64,000 nucleotides of DNA from Bacillus alkalicellulosilyticus (GTDB taxonomy: Bacteria; Bacillota; Bacilli; Bacillales; Bacillaceae_F): positions 102,324 through 166,323 of the forward strand of contig NZ_KV917382.1 in the NCBI RefSeq assembly GCF_002019795.1, given 5' to 3'. Every line of letters starts with the position of its first letter. The stretch's first letter is position 1. Positions 9,214 through 18,114 of the stretch are shown one piece after another. The notes under the pieces were generated by a model. It worked only from the letters and a program-made list of their open reading frames with translations, was not told where the DNA came from and searched no databases. A program made the translations under genes and the position numbers.

Positions 9214-10095
9214 ATGAAAACGCAAAAATTAAGGGCACTTTTGAACTCTGGAGAAATTATTAAGGTTATTGGGGCACACAATGGTTTAAGCGCAAAGCTT
9301 GCAGAACAAGCTGGTTTTGATGCCATTTGGGCAAGTGGTTTAGAAATATCTGCATCTCATGCGGTACCAGATGCTAATATTTTGACAATGACTGAAAATT
9401 TACAAGCGGCTATTGTTATGAATCAAGCTACGTCAATTCCTATAATTTGCGATTGTGACTCTGGTTATGGAAGTGTTAATAATGTAATTAGAATGGTAAA
9501 AGAATATGAAAGAAATGGTATTGCTGGTATATGTATAGAAGACAAGAGGTTTCCCAAACTTAACAGCTTTATAGAAGGGTCTCAAAAATTGGAAGATATT
9601 AGTGATTTTCAACAAAAAATAAGAGCTGCGAAAGATACTCAGGTTAATCCTGATTTTGTTATAATCGCGAGAATTGAGGCTCTAATTGCTGGAATGGGGA
9701 TGGAAGAGGCATTAAAAAGGGCAGATGCTTATGTTGAGGCAGGCGCAGATGCCATTCTAATTCATTCAAAAATGGATGATATTAATGAAATTCAAGAATT
9801 TATAACAAAGTTTGATAAAAAAACACCAATTGTAATAGTTCCGACGACATATCCAAATATTACAACAAAGGAAATGTCAGATTTAAACATAAAGATGGTG
9901 ATTTACGCTAATCATGGGTTGAGAAGTGCAATCACGGCAATGGAGAATGTATTCTCGCGCATCATTGAGGATGGGACTACAGCATATATTGAGTCAAGTA
10001 TAACTTCAATGGATAGAGTATTTGAATTGCAAGGGATGTTTGAAATGAGGGAAAAAGAAGATAGATATAAAAAAAACCTATTAGAAATTAGATAA
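9214..10095 (+). CDS. pepM: phosphoenolpyruvate mutase (PEP phosphomutase)
   Basis: A 293-residue member of the isocitrate lyase/PEP mutase superfamily. Residues 109-118 read EDKRFPKLNS, the EDK-x5-NS signature that separates PEP mutase from other superfamily members. GAHNGLSAKL and WASGLE near the N-terminus match the substrate loop of known mutases. The enzyme rearranges phosphoenolpyruvate to phosphonopyruvate, the entry step of nearly all phosphonate pathways. The ATG at 9214 is chosen because GGGAGAT lies 5 bases before it. No phosphonopyruvate decarboxylase is visible; it may lie upstream of the window, or the unfavourable equilibrium may be pulled by transamination or another reaction. 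Confidence 0.9.
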   Translation: MKTQKLRALLNSGEIIKVIGAHNGLSAKLAEQAGFDAIWASGLEISASHAVPDANILTMTENLQAAIVMNQATSIPIICDCDSGYGSVNNVIRMVKEYERNGIAGICIEDKRFPKLNSFIEGSQKLEDISDFQQKIRAAKDTQVNPDFVIIARIEALIAGMGMEEALKRADAYVEAGADAILIHSKMDDINEIQEFITKFDKKTPIVIVPTTYPNITTKEMSDLNIKMVIYANHGLRSAITAMENVFSRIIEDGTTAYIESSITSMDRVFELQGMFEMREKEDRYKKNLLEIR

Positions 10096-10292
10096 TTAGA
10101 TTTTATAACATAAGGAACTAGTTATTTTGACTTGGTTAGAGCTTGAAGGACTTTTTTAGGATATAGGCAGTTTACAAAATATTGGTATACAGCAGGTTTA
10201 CAATAAGATAATTGGTTTAAATACAAATTAGATTGTATTATCTAAGTTTTGTTATTGAATACCTAGATACTATTAAAAGGGGTAGTGAGCAG

Positions 10293-11363
10293 ATGAAAAA
10301 ATTATTAGCAATAAGACCATATAACGATATTTGGTTAGATTGCAAATATAATAATTTTGTAGGGATGTTAATTAATCATAACCCATCATTTAAGAATATT
10401 ATTTTTGAAATGAGTGTTTCCTACTTAAAGATACAAACAAAACAGAAATTTAGCTCGACCAATGTAAAAAAAAACTTACTAGAAGGTGGTCTTTTCTTTC
10501 CAGAAGTATCTTACAATTTAGAGCATATTCAGAACTTAATAACAGTAAAAGAAAAACAATTTACATCAACTGATTATAAAAAGTTGCATGAGTATATTAA
10601 GAATTTTTTACATGAAGATTATTACATTTTACTAAAGGTAGATAGATATTTTTATCCGAATGGTAGAGACGCAGGTAAATTTCATATGGTTCATCCTGTT
10701 TTTATTTATGGTTATAATGACTATGAGCAGTGTTACTATGCAATAGAAGATTGTATGCATCCAGGTAAACTTGACTACTATAAATTACCATATAGCTGTG
10801 TTAATGAATCATCAACTTATTTTATTTATGAAAAAAATCAAACAATTGGTGTGAGGACTTGTAAGATTAAAGAGAACCTCCCAAAGGTTAGTGAACCTAA
10901 TTATATATTGTATCATGCTAGAGAGACAACAAAAAATTTATTAGAGAGTAAACTATTTTTTAATGAGCAGTATGACATTTATTATCAAACTGGGTTTAGC
11001 GCATTAGATGAATTTAATAAAGAGTTTCTGGATTATATTAATATGTTAAGGGAAATTAATATTTTGGCCCTAAGGTTTAATTCGTTCCAGCAATTACATG
11101 GTAGAAACGCTTTAATCATTAAGTCTATATTAACAGAATATAAAGTTGATACTTCCAAAGGGAAAGAGATTTATGAAGATTATCAGACACTTTCGAAAGA
11201 ATGGGAAATGCTTAAAAATAGGACACAATATATGTATAAAGTAAAGATGAAAAAAGGAAAGTGTACTAATTATAAGGAATGTCAGGACCGTATTGGGAAG
11301 ATTGTAAGTTTAGAAAGGGAGGCTAATGATAAATTAAGGATTTTATTAGACAGCATTATATAA
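10293..11363 (+). CDS. BtrH_N-like protein, putative carrier-protein acyltransferase
   Basis: A 356-residue protein. ATG at 10293 follows AAAAGGGG by about 10 bases; an ATG at 10233 has no such site. The central part (LLKVDRYFY, then FHMVHPVFIYGYND and YAIED) resembles the papain-like BtrH N-terminal family, in which a Cys/His/Asp set moves an aminoacyl group from an acyl carrier protein to an amine, as BtrH does in butirosin assembly. Early cysteine candidates are near the N-terminus (LDCKYNN). A discrete carrier protein two genes downstream supports this role. The match is by pattern only and is moderately sure. Confidence 0.5.
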   Translation: MKKLLAIRPYNDIWLDCKYNNFVGMLINHNPSFKNIIFEMSVSYLKIQTKQKFSSTNVKKNLLEGGLFFPEVSYNLEHIQNLITVKEKQFTSTDYKKLHEYIKNFLHEDYYILLKVDRYFYPNGRDAGKFHMVHPVFIYGYNDYEQCYYAIEDCMHPGKLDYYKLPYSCVNESSTYFIYEKNQTIGVRTCKIKENLPKVSEPNYILYHARETTKNLLESKLFFNEQYDIYYQTGFSALDEFNKEFLDYINMLREINILALRFNSFQQLHGRNALIIKSILTEYKVDTSKGKEIYEDYQTLSKEWEMLKNRTQYMYKVKMKKGKCTNYKECQDRIGKIVSLEREANDKLRILLDSII

Positions 11364-11373
11364 GGAGGAGAGT

Positions 11374-12516
11374 ATGAATACGAACTATTTGGATAATGAA
11401 GAAAGATTGGTGTTAATGTTAGCTAAGAAGAATCTTTCTAAAGAGGAAAGAGGGATTTTAATACAATTAATGGAGAGTCATCTTGATTGGGAAAGAATCA
11501 TGGGCTCTTTATCTTTACATAGAATAAAAGGAATCGCATGGAGTAATCTAAAAAAAATATTTGGAAGGGATTTTAATATAAAATTAACCTATCCAAATTT
11601 CTTTAAAGAATTAGACTATGCTTATCGATATCAGATGTTAAAAGCAAAAGAAAATATGAAACTCACATTAGAGGTATGTAATGAATTTGAAAAGAATAAT
11701 GTAAAACATGTTGTTTTAAAGGGTTTTGTATCTTCCTCTGTAATTTATAATGATTTTGGAATGAGAGAATTTGGGGATAATGATATTCTAATTCATTCTT
11801 CACAACTTGAGCAAGCACTAACTATTCTAAAAGATAAGGGTTACACTCAGGGGAATTATAATGTAATCAATGATGAAATAACGGAAGCAAGTAGGAGAGA
11901 AAAAATAGTTAGAACAATGGTCTCGCATGAAGTAATTCCGCTAGTTCACAAAGGAAATCCAATACTACCTCACCATGAAGTAGACTTACAATTTTCAATT
12001 GATCTTATGACTGGCAATAAAACCGACATGGAAGTTCAACAACTGTTAAATCGGCGTGTTGAAATGAAGTTAGGTGAGGGGAGTTTTTATACATTAGACT
12101 TATACGATTTCTTAATCTTTCTTTGCATTCATTTTTATAAGGAGGCAATATCATTAATGGAAGTTTTGCATTATGGTGATTTAAATCTGTATAAACTCTG
12201 TGATATCTATTATTTAATTGAAGATTTTTCTAATATTAATTGGAAAGAATTCCTATTCAGAATACAACAATTAAATGTTGAAAAAGAAGTATATTATTCT
12301 CTTCATTATGTGATTAATATTTTTGATTTAATGATACCTGTGAATATAATTAAAGCTATTTCTCCCAAGAATCTAGATTATATCAATGAAGTTTATTATT
12401 ACAACAATGAAAATGTAGCACATGTTTGGGGAGATCCTATTATAAAGAGAATATTTAATATAGACAGAGTAAAACAAATAAAAGTAAATGAAGAGTTTTT
12501 AGGAGATAGAGGATAA
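11374..12516 (+). CDS. NTP_transf_5-type nucleotidyltransferase-fold protein
   Basis: A 380-residue protein. KHVVLKGFVSSSVIYND followed by GMREFGDNDILIH near residues 110-145 matches the uncharacterised nucleotidyltransferase family PF14907, where KG and the R...D-x-D/L elements form a degenerate polymerase-beta fold. Members occur in peptide and natural-product clusters but their reactions are largely unknown. The second acidic residue pattern here is DND rather than DxD, so metal binding may be kept. RBS GGAGGAG lies 10 bp after the previous gene. The stop codon directly abuts the carrier-protein start at 12517, so the two are translationally coupled. Confidence 0.62.
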   Translation: MNTNYLDNEERLVLMLAKKNLSKEERGILIQLMESHLDWERIMGSLSLHRIKGIAWSNLKKIFGRDFNIKLTYPNFFKELDYAYRYQMLKAKENMKLTLEVCNEFEKNNVKHVVLKGFVSSSVIYNDFGMREFGDNDILIHSSQLEQALTILKDKGYTQGNYNVINDEITEASRREKIVRTMVSHEVIPLVHKGNPILPHHEVDLQFSIDLMTGNKTDMEVQQLLNRRVEMKLGEGSFYTLDLYDFLIFLCIHFYKEAISLMEVLHYGDLNLYKLCDIYYLIEDFSNINWKEFLFRIQQLNVEKEVYYSLHYVINIFDLMIPVNIIKAISPKNLDYINEVYYYNNENVAHVWGDPIIKRIFNIDRVKQIKVNEEFLGDRG

Positions 12517-12756
12517 ATGGAAGTTAGTAGATTTGAAGAAATTATGAGAGAACATGTAGTTGACCAGTTTGATATGGAAAGGGAACTCAGCAATATGGGT
12601 ATAGACTCATTGGGAACAATTGATTTAATTTTGGATTTAGAAGACGCCTTTGATATAGAGTTTCCAGATGAATACTTAAATGAAGAGTCATTCAAAAATG
12701 GAAATAGCATTTGGGGTTCAATAAATGAGATTATAAAAATGAAACTAGATAGGTGA
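12517..12756 (+). CDS. discrete acyl/peptidyl carrier protein
   Basis: A 79-residue acidic helical protein with GIDSLG, in which Ser31 is the phosphopantetheine attachment site, and LEDAFDIEFPD following as in typical carrier proteins. It would hold an activated amino acid as a thioester. The likely loader is the adenylation protein at 15911-18016, which lacks its own carrier domain; the likely modifier is the acyl-CoA dehydrogenase next door; the likely off-loader is the BtrH-like protein. The start codon directly follows the upstream stop. No phosphopantetheinyl transferase is visible nearby, so a host enzyme must act. Confidence 0.88.
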   Translation: MEVSRFEEIMREHVVDQFDMERELSNMGIDSLGTIDLILDLEDAFDIEFPDEYLNEESFKNGNSIWGSINEIIKMKLDR

Positions 12757-12760
12757 AAAA

Positions 12761-13885
12761 ATGGAACTTTTACTAGAACGGTTTAAATCAATAGCATCTG
12801 AATTCGAAAAATATTCAGATGAACTCGATAATAGCAATCGTTTTCCTTCTACCAACCTTGAAAAATTAAAAGAAGCTAGATTGATGGCTCCGATGATACC
12901 TAAGGAGTATGGAGGAGATGGAGCTAAATTAGAATTATTAGTTAAAGCTGCTCAAATAATATCATCTAGCTGTTTATCGACAGGGATGATTTGGGCTATG
13001 CATTGTCAACAACTGTGCATAATAATTAACCATGCCAATGAGGACATAAAGAAACAAATACTACCTAAGATTGCTGATTCTCAGAGTTATATTGTATCTG
13101 TTACATCTGAATATAAAACTAGTGACAGTCGATATCTAAATGAAATGACCATAGATAATAATGTAATAAATATCTCCAGAGCAGCTCCTAATGTAACAGG
13201 TGCTAACTATGGTGATATTTTTATCATTTTAATGAATGACTATCTTGGGAAAGGTCCAGTTTTTGCATTAGCTGAACGAAACAGTTTAAAAATAAACACA
13301 CAAAGTAACTGGAACACGATGGGAATGAAAGGTACAGAAAGTTGTAGTGTCTCTATAAAGTCTAGTATAAAGTTTGATGATATTTTAGGTGCAGGGATGA
13401 CTAACAAAATACAGTCGTACACAGCAGTTCCTATAGGTCACATAATGTGGGTTTCAAGTTGGTTAGGTGCATGTAAAGGTGTTTTAGAACGCTTTTTGAA
13501 ATTAATTAGATCTAATGAATTAAAAGGTCATTATAATCTTAAGTCAGATCTATTTTTAGAAAGTGTAGGCAAAGTTAGAATGAAAATTGATATGATTCAA
13601 GGTTATTTAGATAGTGTTTTATATGAGTATATTACTAATGATAAAAAGGTTTTTGATGAATTAAAATACAAAATTAAGGTGAATAATCTTAAGATATCTG
13701 CATCAGAATATTTATTTCAAGCTGTTGACGAATTGTTACAAATAGCTGGTTTGAACTTAGGTTATCAAAGAAACAAATTAATTCCATTAGAAAGAGTGTT
13801 CAGAGACCTTAGATCAGCTAGATTAATGTTAAATAATCATAAATTACTAAGTATTAATGGGAAATTAAGTTTCTTAGACAGGTAG
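12761..13885 (+). CDS. acyl-CoA dehydrogenase family flavoprotein
   Basis: A 374-residue protein with the acyl-CoA dehydrogenase layout: N-terminal helical domain with MIPKEYGGDGA, the middle beta domain (SEYKTSDSR, then NTMGMKGTESC, the usual GMRGT loop), and a helical C-terminal domain with a QIAGLNLG segment near the usual QxxGG position. It lies 4 bp after the carrier gene. In natural-product clusters such flavoenzymes oxidise aminoacyl groups on carrier proteins, as in pyrrole formation from prolyl thioester, or act as hydroxylase-like relatives. Here alpha,beta-desaturation of a carrier-bound amino acid is the best guess. The catalytic Glu position was not resolved. Confidence 0.82.
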   Translation: MELLLERFKSIASEFEKYSDELDNSNRFPSTNLEKLKEARLMAPMIPKEYGGDGAKLELLVKAAQIISSSCLSTGMIWAMHCQQLCIIINHANEDIKKQILPKIADSQSYIVSVTSEYKTSDSRYLNEMTIDNNVINISRAAPNVTGANYGDIFIILMNDYLGKGPVFALAERNSLKINTQSNWNTMGMKGTESCSVSIKSSIKFDDILGAGMTNKIQSYTAVPIGHIMWVSSWLGACKGVLERFLKLIRSNELKGHYNLKSDLFLESVGKVRMKIDMIQGYLDSVLYEYITNDKKVFDELKYKIKVNNLKISASEYLFQAVDELLQIAGLNLGYQRNKLIPLERVFRDLRSARLMLNNHKLLSINGKLSFLDR

Positions 13886-13935
13886 TATTAATATTTGGCT
13901 ATCAATTCAAATATCATATGAAAAAGAGTGATTGT

Positions 13936-14910
13936 ATGAATTTATATAATGAATTAATTGATAGAGTAGGAAATACGCCCCTAATAGAATTAAAACCAAA
14001 TTGGTTAGGAAATAATGAAATGAAAGTTAAATTAGAGTATTTCAATCCAACAGGAAGTATAAAAGATAGAGCGGCAAAATTTATTATTAACAAATTGTTA
14101 AATAGTGGGGAGATCAACAGTGATACTTTACTGATTGAATCTTCCTCTGGAAATTTCGGTGTAGCTCTATCATTTTTTTCAAAAATAAACAATTTAAATT
14201 TCTCATGTGTAATTGACCAAAATATAAACCCTATTAACGAATTTTTAATTGAGACCATGAGTAGTCAAGTATATAAAATTACTATTCCTGATGAGCATGG
14301 AGGGTATCTCTTAAATAGAATAAAAAAAGTAAATGAATTATGTACTAGTTATCCCAATAGCTATTGGATTAATCAATACGCAAATCCATATAATGCAGAA
14401 GCTTATTATATGACATTAGGGCAAGAACTTTGCGACGAATTAGAGGAAATAGACTATTTATTTGTTGGTGTAAGCTCTGGCGGAACTATTACTGGGCTCT
14501 CTCAACGGATTAAAGAGGATAATCCAAATTGTAAGATTATTGCAGTTGATGTAAAAGGTTCCGTTATTTTTGGTGACAAGCCTAAAAAAAGATTAATACC
14601 TGGTATAGGCTCTAGCATGGTTCCTGAAATTTTAAATCAAGCTATTATTGATGATTATGTTCATGTTGATGAATTAGCCGTAATCGATAGTTGTCATGAA
14701 CTTTTAAAAAATCATATGGTGTATGCGGGTGGATCATCTGGGGCTGTTTTTGCTGCTGTAAAAGTATACCTTGAAAGAATTTCAAAGCCGGGAATGAATG
14801 CTAAAATAGTTACAATTTTTCCTGACCGTGGAGATAGATATTCTTCCACCATCTATAATAATAAATGGATATCAAAATACAAGTCACAATTAGTTTCTGA
14901 ATTTAGATAA
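13936..14910 (+). CDS. sbnA: SbnA-like N-(2-amino-2-carboxyethyl)-L-glutamate synthase
   Basis: A PLP fold-type II protein of the cysteine synthase family. It resembles staphylococcal SbnA rather than CysK: NPTGSIKDR with the PLP lysine, ESSSGNFG, a YWINQYANP segment, DVKGSVIFGDKP and IFPDRGDRY are all SbnA-like. SbnA joins O-phosphoserine and glutamate to give ACEGA, the precursor of L-2,3-diaminopropionate. The ATG at 13936 gives a CysK-like N-terminus (MNLYNELIDRVGNTP); an ATG at 13918 would give the longer staphylococcal-like one, and neither has a strong ribosome-binding site. It is followed by sbnB, as in the staphyloferrin B cluster. Confidence 0.9.
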   Translation: MNLYNELIDRVGNTPLIELKPNWLGNNEMKVKLEYFNPTGSIKDRAAKFIINKLLNSGEINSDTLLIESSSGNFGVALSFFSKINNLNFSCVIDQNINPINEFLIETMSSQVYKITIPDEHGGYLLNRIKKVNELCTSYPNSYWINQYANPYNAEAYYMTLGQELCDELEEIDYLFVGVSSGGTITGLSQRIKEDNPNCKIIAVDVKGSVIFGDKPKKRLIPGIGSSMVPEILNQAIIDDYVHVDELAVIDSCHELLKNHMVYAGGSSGAVFAAVKVYLERISKPGMNAKIVTIFPDRGDRYSSTIYNNKWISKYKSQLVSEFR

Positions 14911-14936
14911 TTATATTTAGGGAGGTAATTAAAGTT

Positions 14937-15896
14937 ATTTATCTTAACGAAGAGATACTAAAGACATTAGGTACTAATTGGAATGAGTTGGTTGCTAATG
15001 TAGAAGAAGCTGTGAAAATTATGCATGAAGATGATTTTTCTCAACCAATAAAACCATATTTAAGATATAAGGACCAAAAAAATAGAATAATTGCAATGCC
15101 AGCATACATTGGAGGTTTAATAAATAAATCTGGAATTAAGTGGATATCGAGTTTCCCTGACAATATAAACTATAATAAACCAAGAGCCCATAGTGTCTTA
15201 ATACTTAACAATGCTGAAACTGGTGAACCAATTTCTATTATTAATGGTGCTTTACTGAGTATTTATAGAACTGTAGCGGTTTCTGCGCTAGTGGCCAAGT
15301 ACGTTGACATAGTAAGGGAGTTTTCAAACTTCAACCTTGGTATAATTGGATTTGGTCCGATTGGACAAAACCATTTAAAATGTTTTGAGGATTTATACAA
15401 TGAAAAAATAAATAATATTATGATTTATGATAAAAAAACAATAAACAATGATTTATTGAAAACTAATCACAAGATAAATGTGTGCTCTAGCTGGCAAGAA
15501 GTTTATAAGAATTCAGATATATTAATAACTTGTACTGTTTCAGATAAAAGGTATATAAATCTTTCTCCTAAAAAAGGGTCATTACATTTAAATGTATCTC
15601 TTAGAGATTACGAACCTAGCATCTATGACCACATGAAAGATTCAATAATAGTAGACAATTGGGAGGAAGTTTGCAGAGAAAACACCGATATAGAAATAAT
15701 GCATAAACAAAAGGGCCTTAAAAAATCTGATACGTATTCTATTAATGATGTTGTATTAAAAAATGCAATTAGAAATATACCTTTGGAGAACTCAATTATG
15801 TTTAATCCAATGGGCATGTCAATATTTGATATTACTATTGGAAGTTATTATTATACCAAAGCCTTAGATAATAATATTGGGATTAGACTTGATTAG
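14937..15896 (+). CDS. sbnB: SbnB-like ACEGA dehydrogenase, apparent non-canonical start
   Basis: Ornithine cyclodeaminase/mu-crystallin family protein close to staphylococcal SbnB: QPIKPYLR, RIIAMPAYIGG, SGIKWISSFPDN, a Rossmann loop IGFGPIGQ, LITCTVSDKRYI and NPMGMSIFD. SbnB oxidatively splits ACEGA to L-2,3-diaminopropionate and 2-oxoglutarate using NAD. The first canonical start, TTG at 14988, would cut about 17 family residues. A strong GGGAGG lies at 14920-14925; in frame the family-like N-terminus YLNEEIL is preceded only by ATT (14937, 11 bases from the RBS; another ATT at 14928 is 2 bases away). I place the start at ATT 14937 with reserve. Confidence 0.85.
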   Translation: MYLNEEILKTLGTNWNELVANVEEAVKIMHEDDFSQPIKPYLRYKDQKNRIIAMPAYIGGLINKSGIKWISSFPDNINYNKPRAHSVLILNNAETGEPISIINGALLSIYRTVAVSALVAKYVDIVREFSNFNLGIIGFGPIGQNHLKCFEDLYNEKINNIMIYDKKTINNDLLKTNHKINVCSSWQEVYKNSDILITCTVSDKRYINLSPKKGSLHLNVSLRDYEPSIYDHMKDSIIVDNWEEVCRENTDIEIMHKQKGLKKSDTYSINDVVLKNAIRNIPLENSIMFNPMGMSIFDITIGSYYYTKALDNNIGIRLD

Positions 15897-15910
15897 GAAG
15901 GAGAGTTTTG

Positions 15911-18016
15911 ATGGAATTTTCAATTGAAGATTACTATAGTCCCTTGACTACGAAAGATTCAAAAGAACTGAGTAATACGTATAAAGTGGATTTTGATGAT
16001 AGTTTCTATCGAATATGTAATTCAATTCAGCAAAAGCATAAATATGTTCTAGAAGATTTAGTTTTTGGGACATTAATCATGTTAATTGCAACTTATACAA
16101 ATCAAGATAAGGTTTTAATAGGAAAGGTAAATAAAAATGATATTTTTGAATATTATCCTTTTGAAACAAGTGCGGAATTAACCTTTTTAGATATTCTAAA
16201 TATAGTAAAAACAAAAAAGCAAAAGAAAGAATTTTTAGAAGATGATAGTGGCATAAATGTAGATATATTAGTTACTGATAGTGATATTGAAGTAAAAGGG
16301 AAAATTATTTTTGTATGTTCAAATAATGAAATTGTAATAAAAGATAGCTTGCTAAATTCTAATTATAAAACTACAAAATTGATAAATCACTTTAAATGTT
16401 TATTAACTAGTTATACAAGAAAACCCACTGCACAAGTCGATACTATTGATATGCTAACTGAAAGTGAAAAGGAAATCATTGAGGGATTTTCTTGTGGTGA
16501 AAGTGTATTAATAAACAATAATTTTATTGAACTATTTGAAATTCAAGTAAAGAAAAATCCAGAATCCATTGCTGTTCAAATTGGTGAAGAAATGTTTTCA
16601 TACCAATTTATCAATCAAAAGGCTAATCAATTTGGTAGATTGTTTGAATCTATGGGAATAAAAAAAAATGAGCTTGTCACAATAAAATTAGAAAGAAATG
16701 AATGGTTTTTAGTTTGTATACTTGCATTATGGAAAATTGGTGCCATATATATTCCTATAGACCCAAAGATTCCTCAAAAAAGAGTTGAAATGATTTTGGA
16801 TGAATCAAAAAGTAGATATATCATTACCAATAAGAGTGATTTATCTAATCTTAGCAATAGAAAGTATTTTATAATAAGTGAAATAATAAATGAACATGTT
16901 AGGTTTGATAAAAATAATATAAATAAGTTAATTAATAATCATGATTTAGCCTATGTTATATTCACTTCTGGCTCTACTGGTAAACCTAAAGGCGCAATGG
17001 TTGAACATATAGGAATGATTAATCATATTTGGGCAAAAATAAATGATTTTAAACTAAGCCAAACCTCTATTGTTGCACAGAATGCGTCTCAAAGTTTTGA
17101 TATTTCGGTTTGGCAAATGTTTGCCCCATTGGCTATTGGTGGGAGAACAGTAATTTATGGGGATAATGTCATTAGAAATGTAAGAAAATTCATGAAATCT
17201 ATAAGTGATGATACTATTACAGTATTAGAAGTTGTCCCTACATATTTAATTTCGATATTAAAATTTCTTAAGAAAAACATTGTTGATTTGTCAAAGCTGG
17301 AATTTTTATTAGTTACAGGAGAAGTGCTAAAAAAAGATATAGCACAACAATGGTTTGATCTTAATAATGATGTTGTTTTATCAAATGTCTACGGACCTAC
17401 AGAAGCATCTGATGATATCACTCATTTTATAGTAGAAGAGAAAATTGAAAGCAGTACAAATTCAATTCCGATAGGGAAACCAATACAAAATATGAACGTT
17501 TATGTTTTGGACCAATTTAATAAGTTTTGTCCAATTGGCATAAAGGGGGAAATTTTTGTTTCCGGAATTGGTGTAGGACCCGGGTACCTAAATAACCAGT
17601 CTAAGACTAATGATGTGTTTTTCTTTAATAATTCATTAAGTGAATCTAGGATATATAGAACTGGTGACTTAGGGTACTGGGATCAGAGTGGGAACCTCAA
17701 TTTTATAGGTAGGAAAGATTTTCAAGTGAAAGTGAGAGGACACCGAATTGAAATAGAGGAAGTTGAAAGGAACATAATAAAAATCCATGGCATAGACGAC
17801 GTAGTAGTTCACGCCGTAAAAGATAAAGATGATAATACAGTTTTAACTGCATACTATATCACATCTTTAGAAACACTTTCAGGTGAAATGATCAAAGAAA
17901 TGCTTTATAAATTTCTACCGAAATATATGGTACCTATGTTTTGGGTGAAGATGGATTATTTCCCTCTAAATTCTAATGGAAAAGTCGATAGAAAAAAACT
18001 TCCTTATCCATATTAA
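15911..18016 (+). CDS. NRPS adenylation protein with truncated condensation-like N-terminus
   Basis: A 701-residue protein. Residues 1-190 resemble the C-terminal half of a condensation domain (LIMLIATYTNQDKVLIGK and the closing MLTESEKEII) but no HHxxxDG motif is present, so condensation activity is unlikely. From about 200 to the end is a complete adenylation domain: A3 FTSGSTGKPKG, A5 NVYGPTEAS, A7 YRTGDLG, A8 GRKDFQVKVRGHRIE and A10 NGKVDRKKLP. The protein stops straight after A10 with no carrier domain, so it probably loads the free carrier at 12517. ATG at 15911 follows AAGGAGA. Diaminopropionate from the adjacent SbnA/SbnB is a natural candidate substrate. Confidence 0.9.
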   Translation: MEFSIEDYYSPLTTKDSKELSNTYKVDFDDSFYRICNSIQQKHKYVLEDLVFGTLIMLIATYTNQDKVLIGKVNKNDIFEYYPFETSAELTFLDILNIVKTKKQKKEFLEDDSGINVDILVTDSDIEVKGKIIFVCSNNEIVIKDSLLNSNYKTTKLINHFKCLLTSYTRKPTAQVDTIDMLTESEKEIIEGFSCGESVLINNNFIELFEIQVKKNPESIAVQIGEEMFSYQFINQKANQFGRLFESMGIKKNELVTIKLERNEWFLVCILALWKIGAIYIPIDPKIPQKRVEMILDESKSRYIITNKSDLSNLSNRKYFIISEIINEHVRFDKNNINKLINNHDLAYVIFTSGSTGKPKGAMVEHIGMINHIWAKINDFKLSQTSIVAQNASQSFDISVWQMFAPLAIGGRTVIYGDNVIRNVRKFMKSISDDTITVLEVVPTYLISILKFLKKNIVDLSKLEFLLVTGEVLKKDIAQQWFDLNNDVVLSNVYGPTEASDDITHFIVEEKIESSTNSIPIGKPIQNMNVYVLDQFNKFCPIGIKGEIFVSGIGVGPGYLNNQSKTNDVFFFNNSLSESRIYRTGDLGYWDQSGNLNFIGRKDFQVKVRGHRIEIEEVERNIIKIHGIDDVVVHAVKDKDDNTVLTAYYITSLETLSGEMIKEMLYKFLPKYMVPMFWVKMDYFPLNSNGKVDRKKLPYPY

Positions 18017-18114
18017 AGTAGATATGGGTGTGAAAATAGTTAACTTAGATACTTTAACAAAATCCCTTATAACTACTAAGATTTATTGAGAATAAAGGAA
18101 AAAGGTGATTAATA

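Noticed and set aside
14988..15896. sbnB start at TTG 14988
   Set aside because: It would remove the family's N-terminal segment and has no ribosome-binding site, while GGGAGG lies upstream at 14920.
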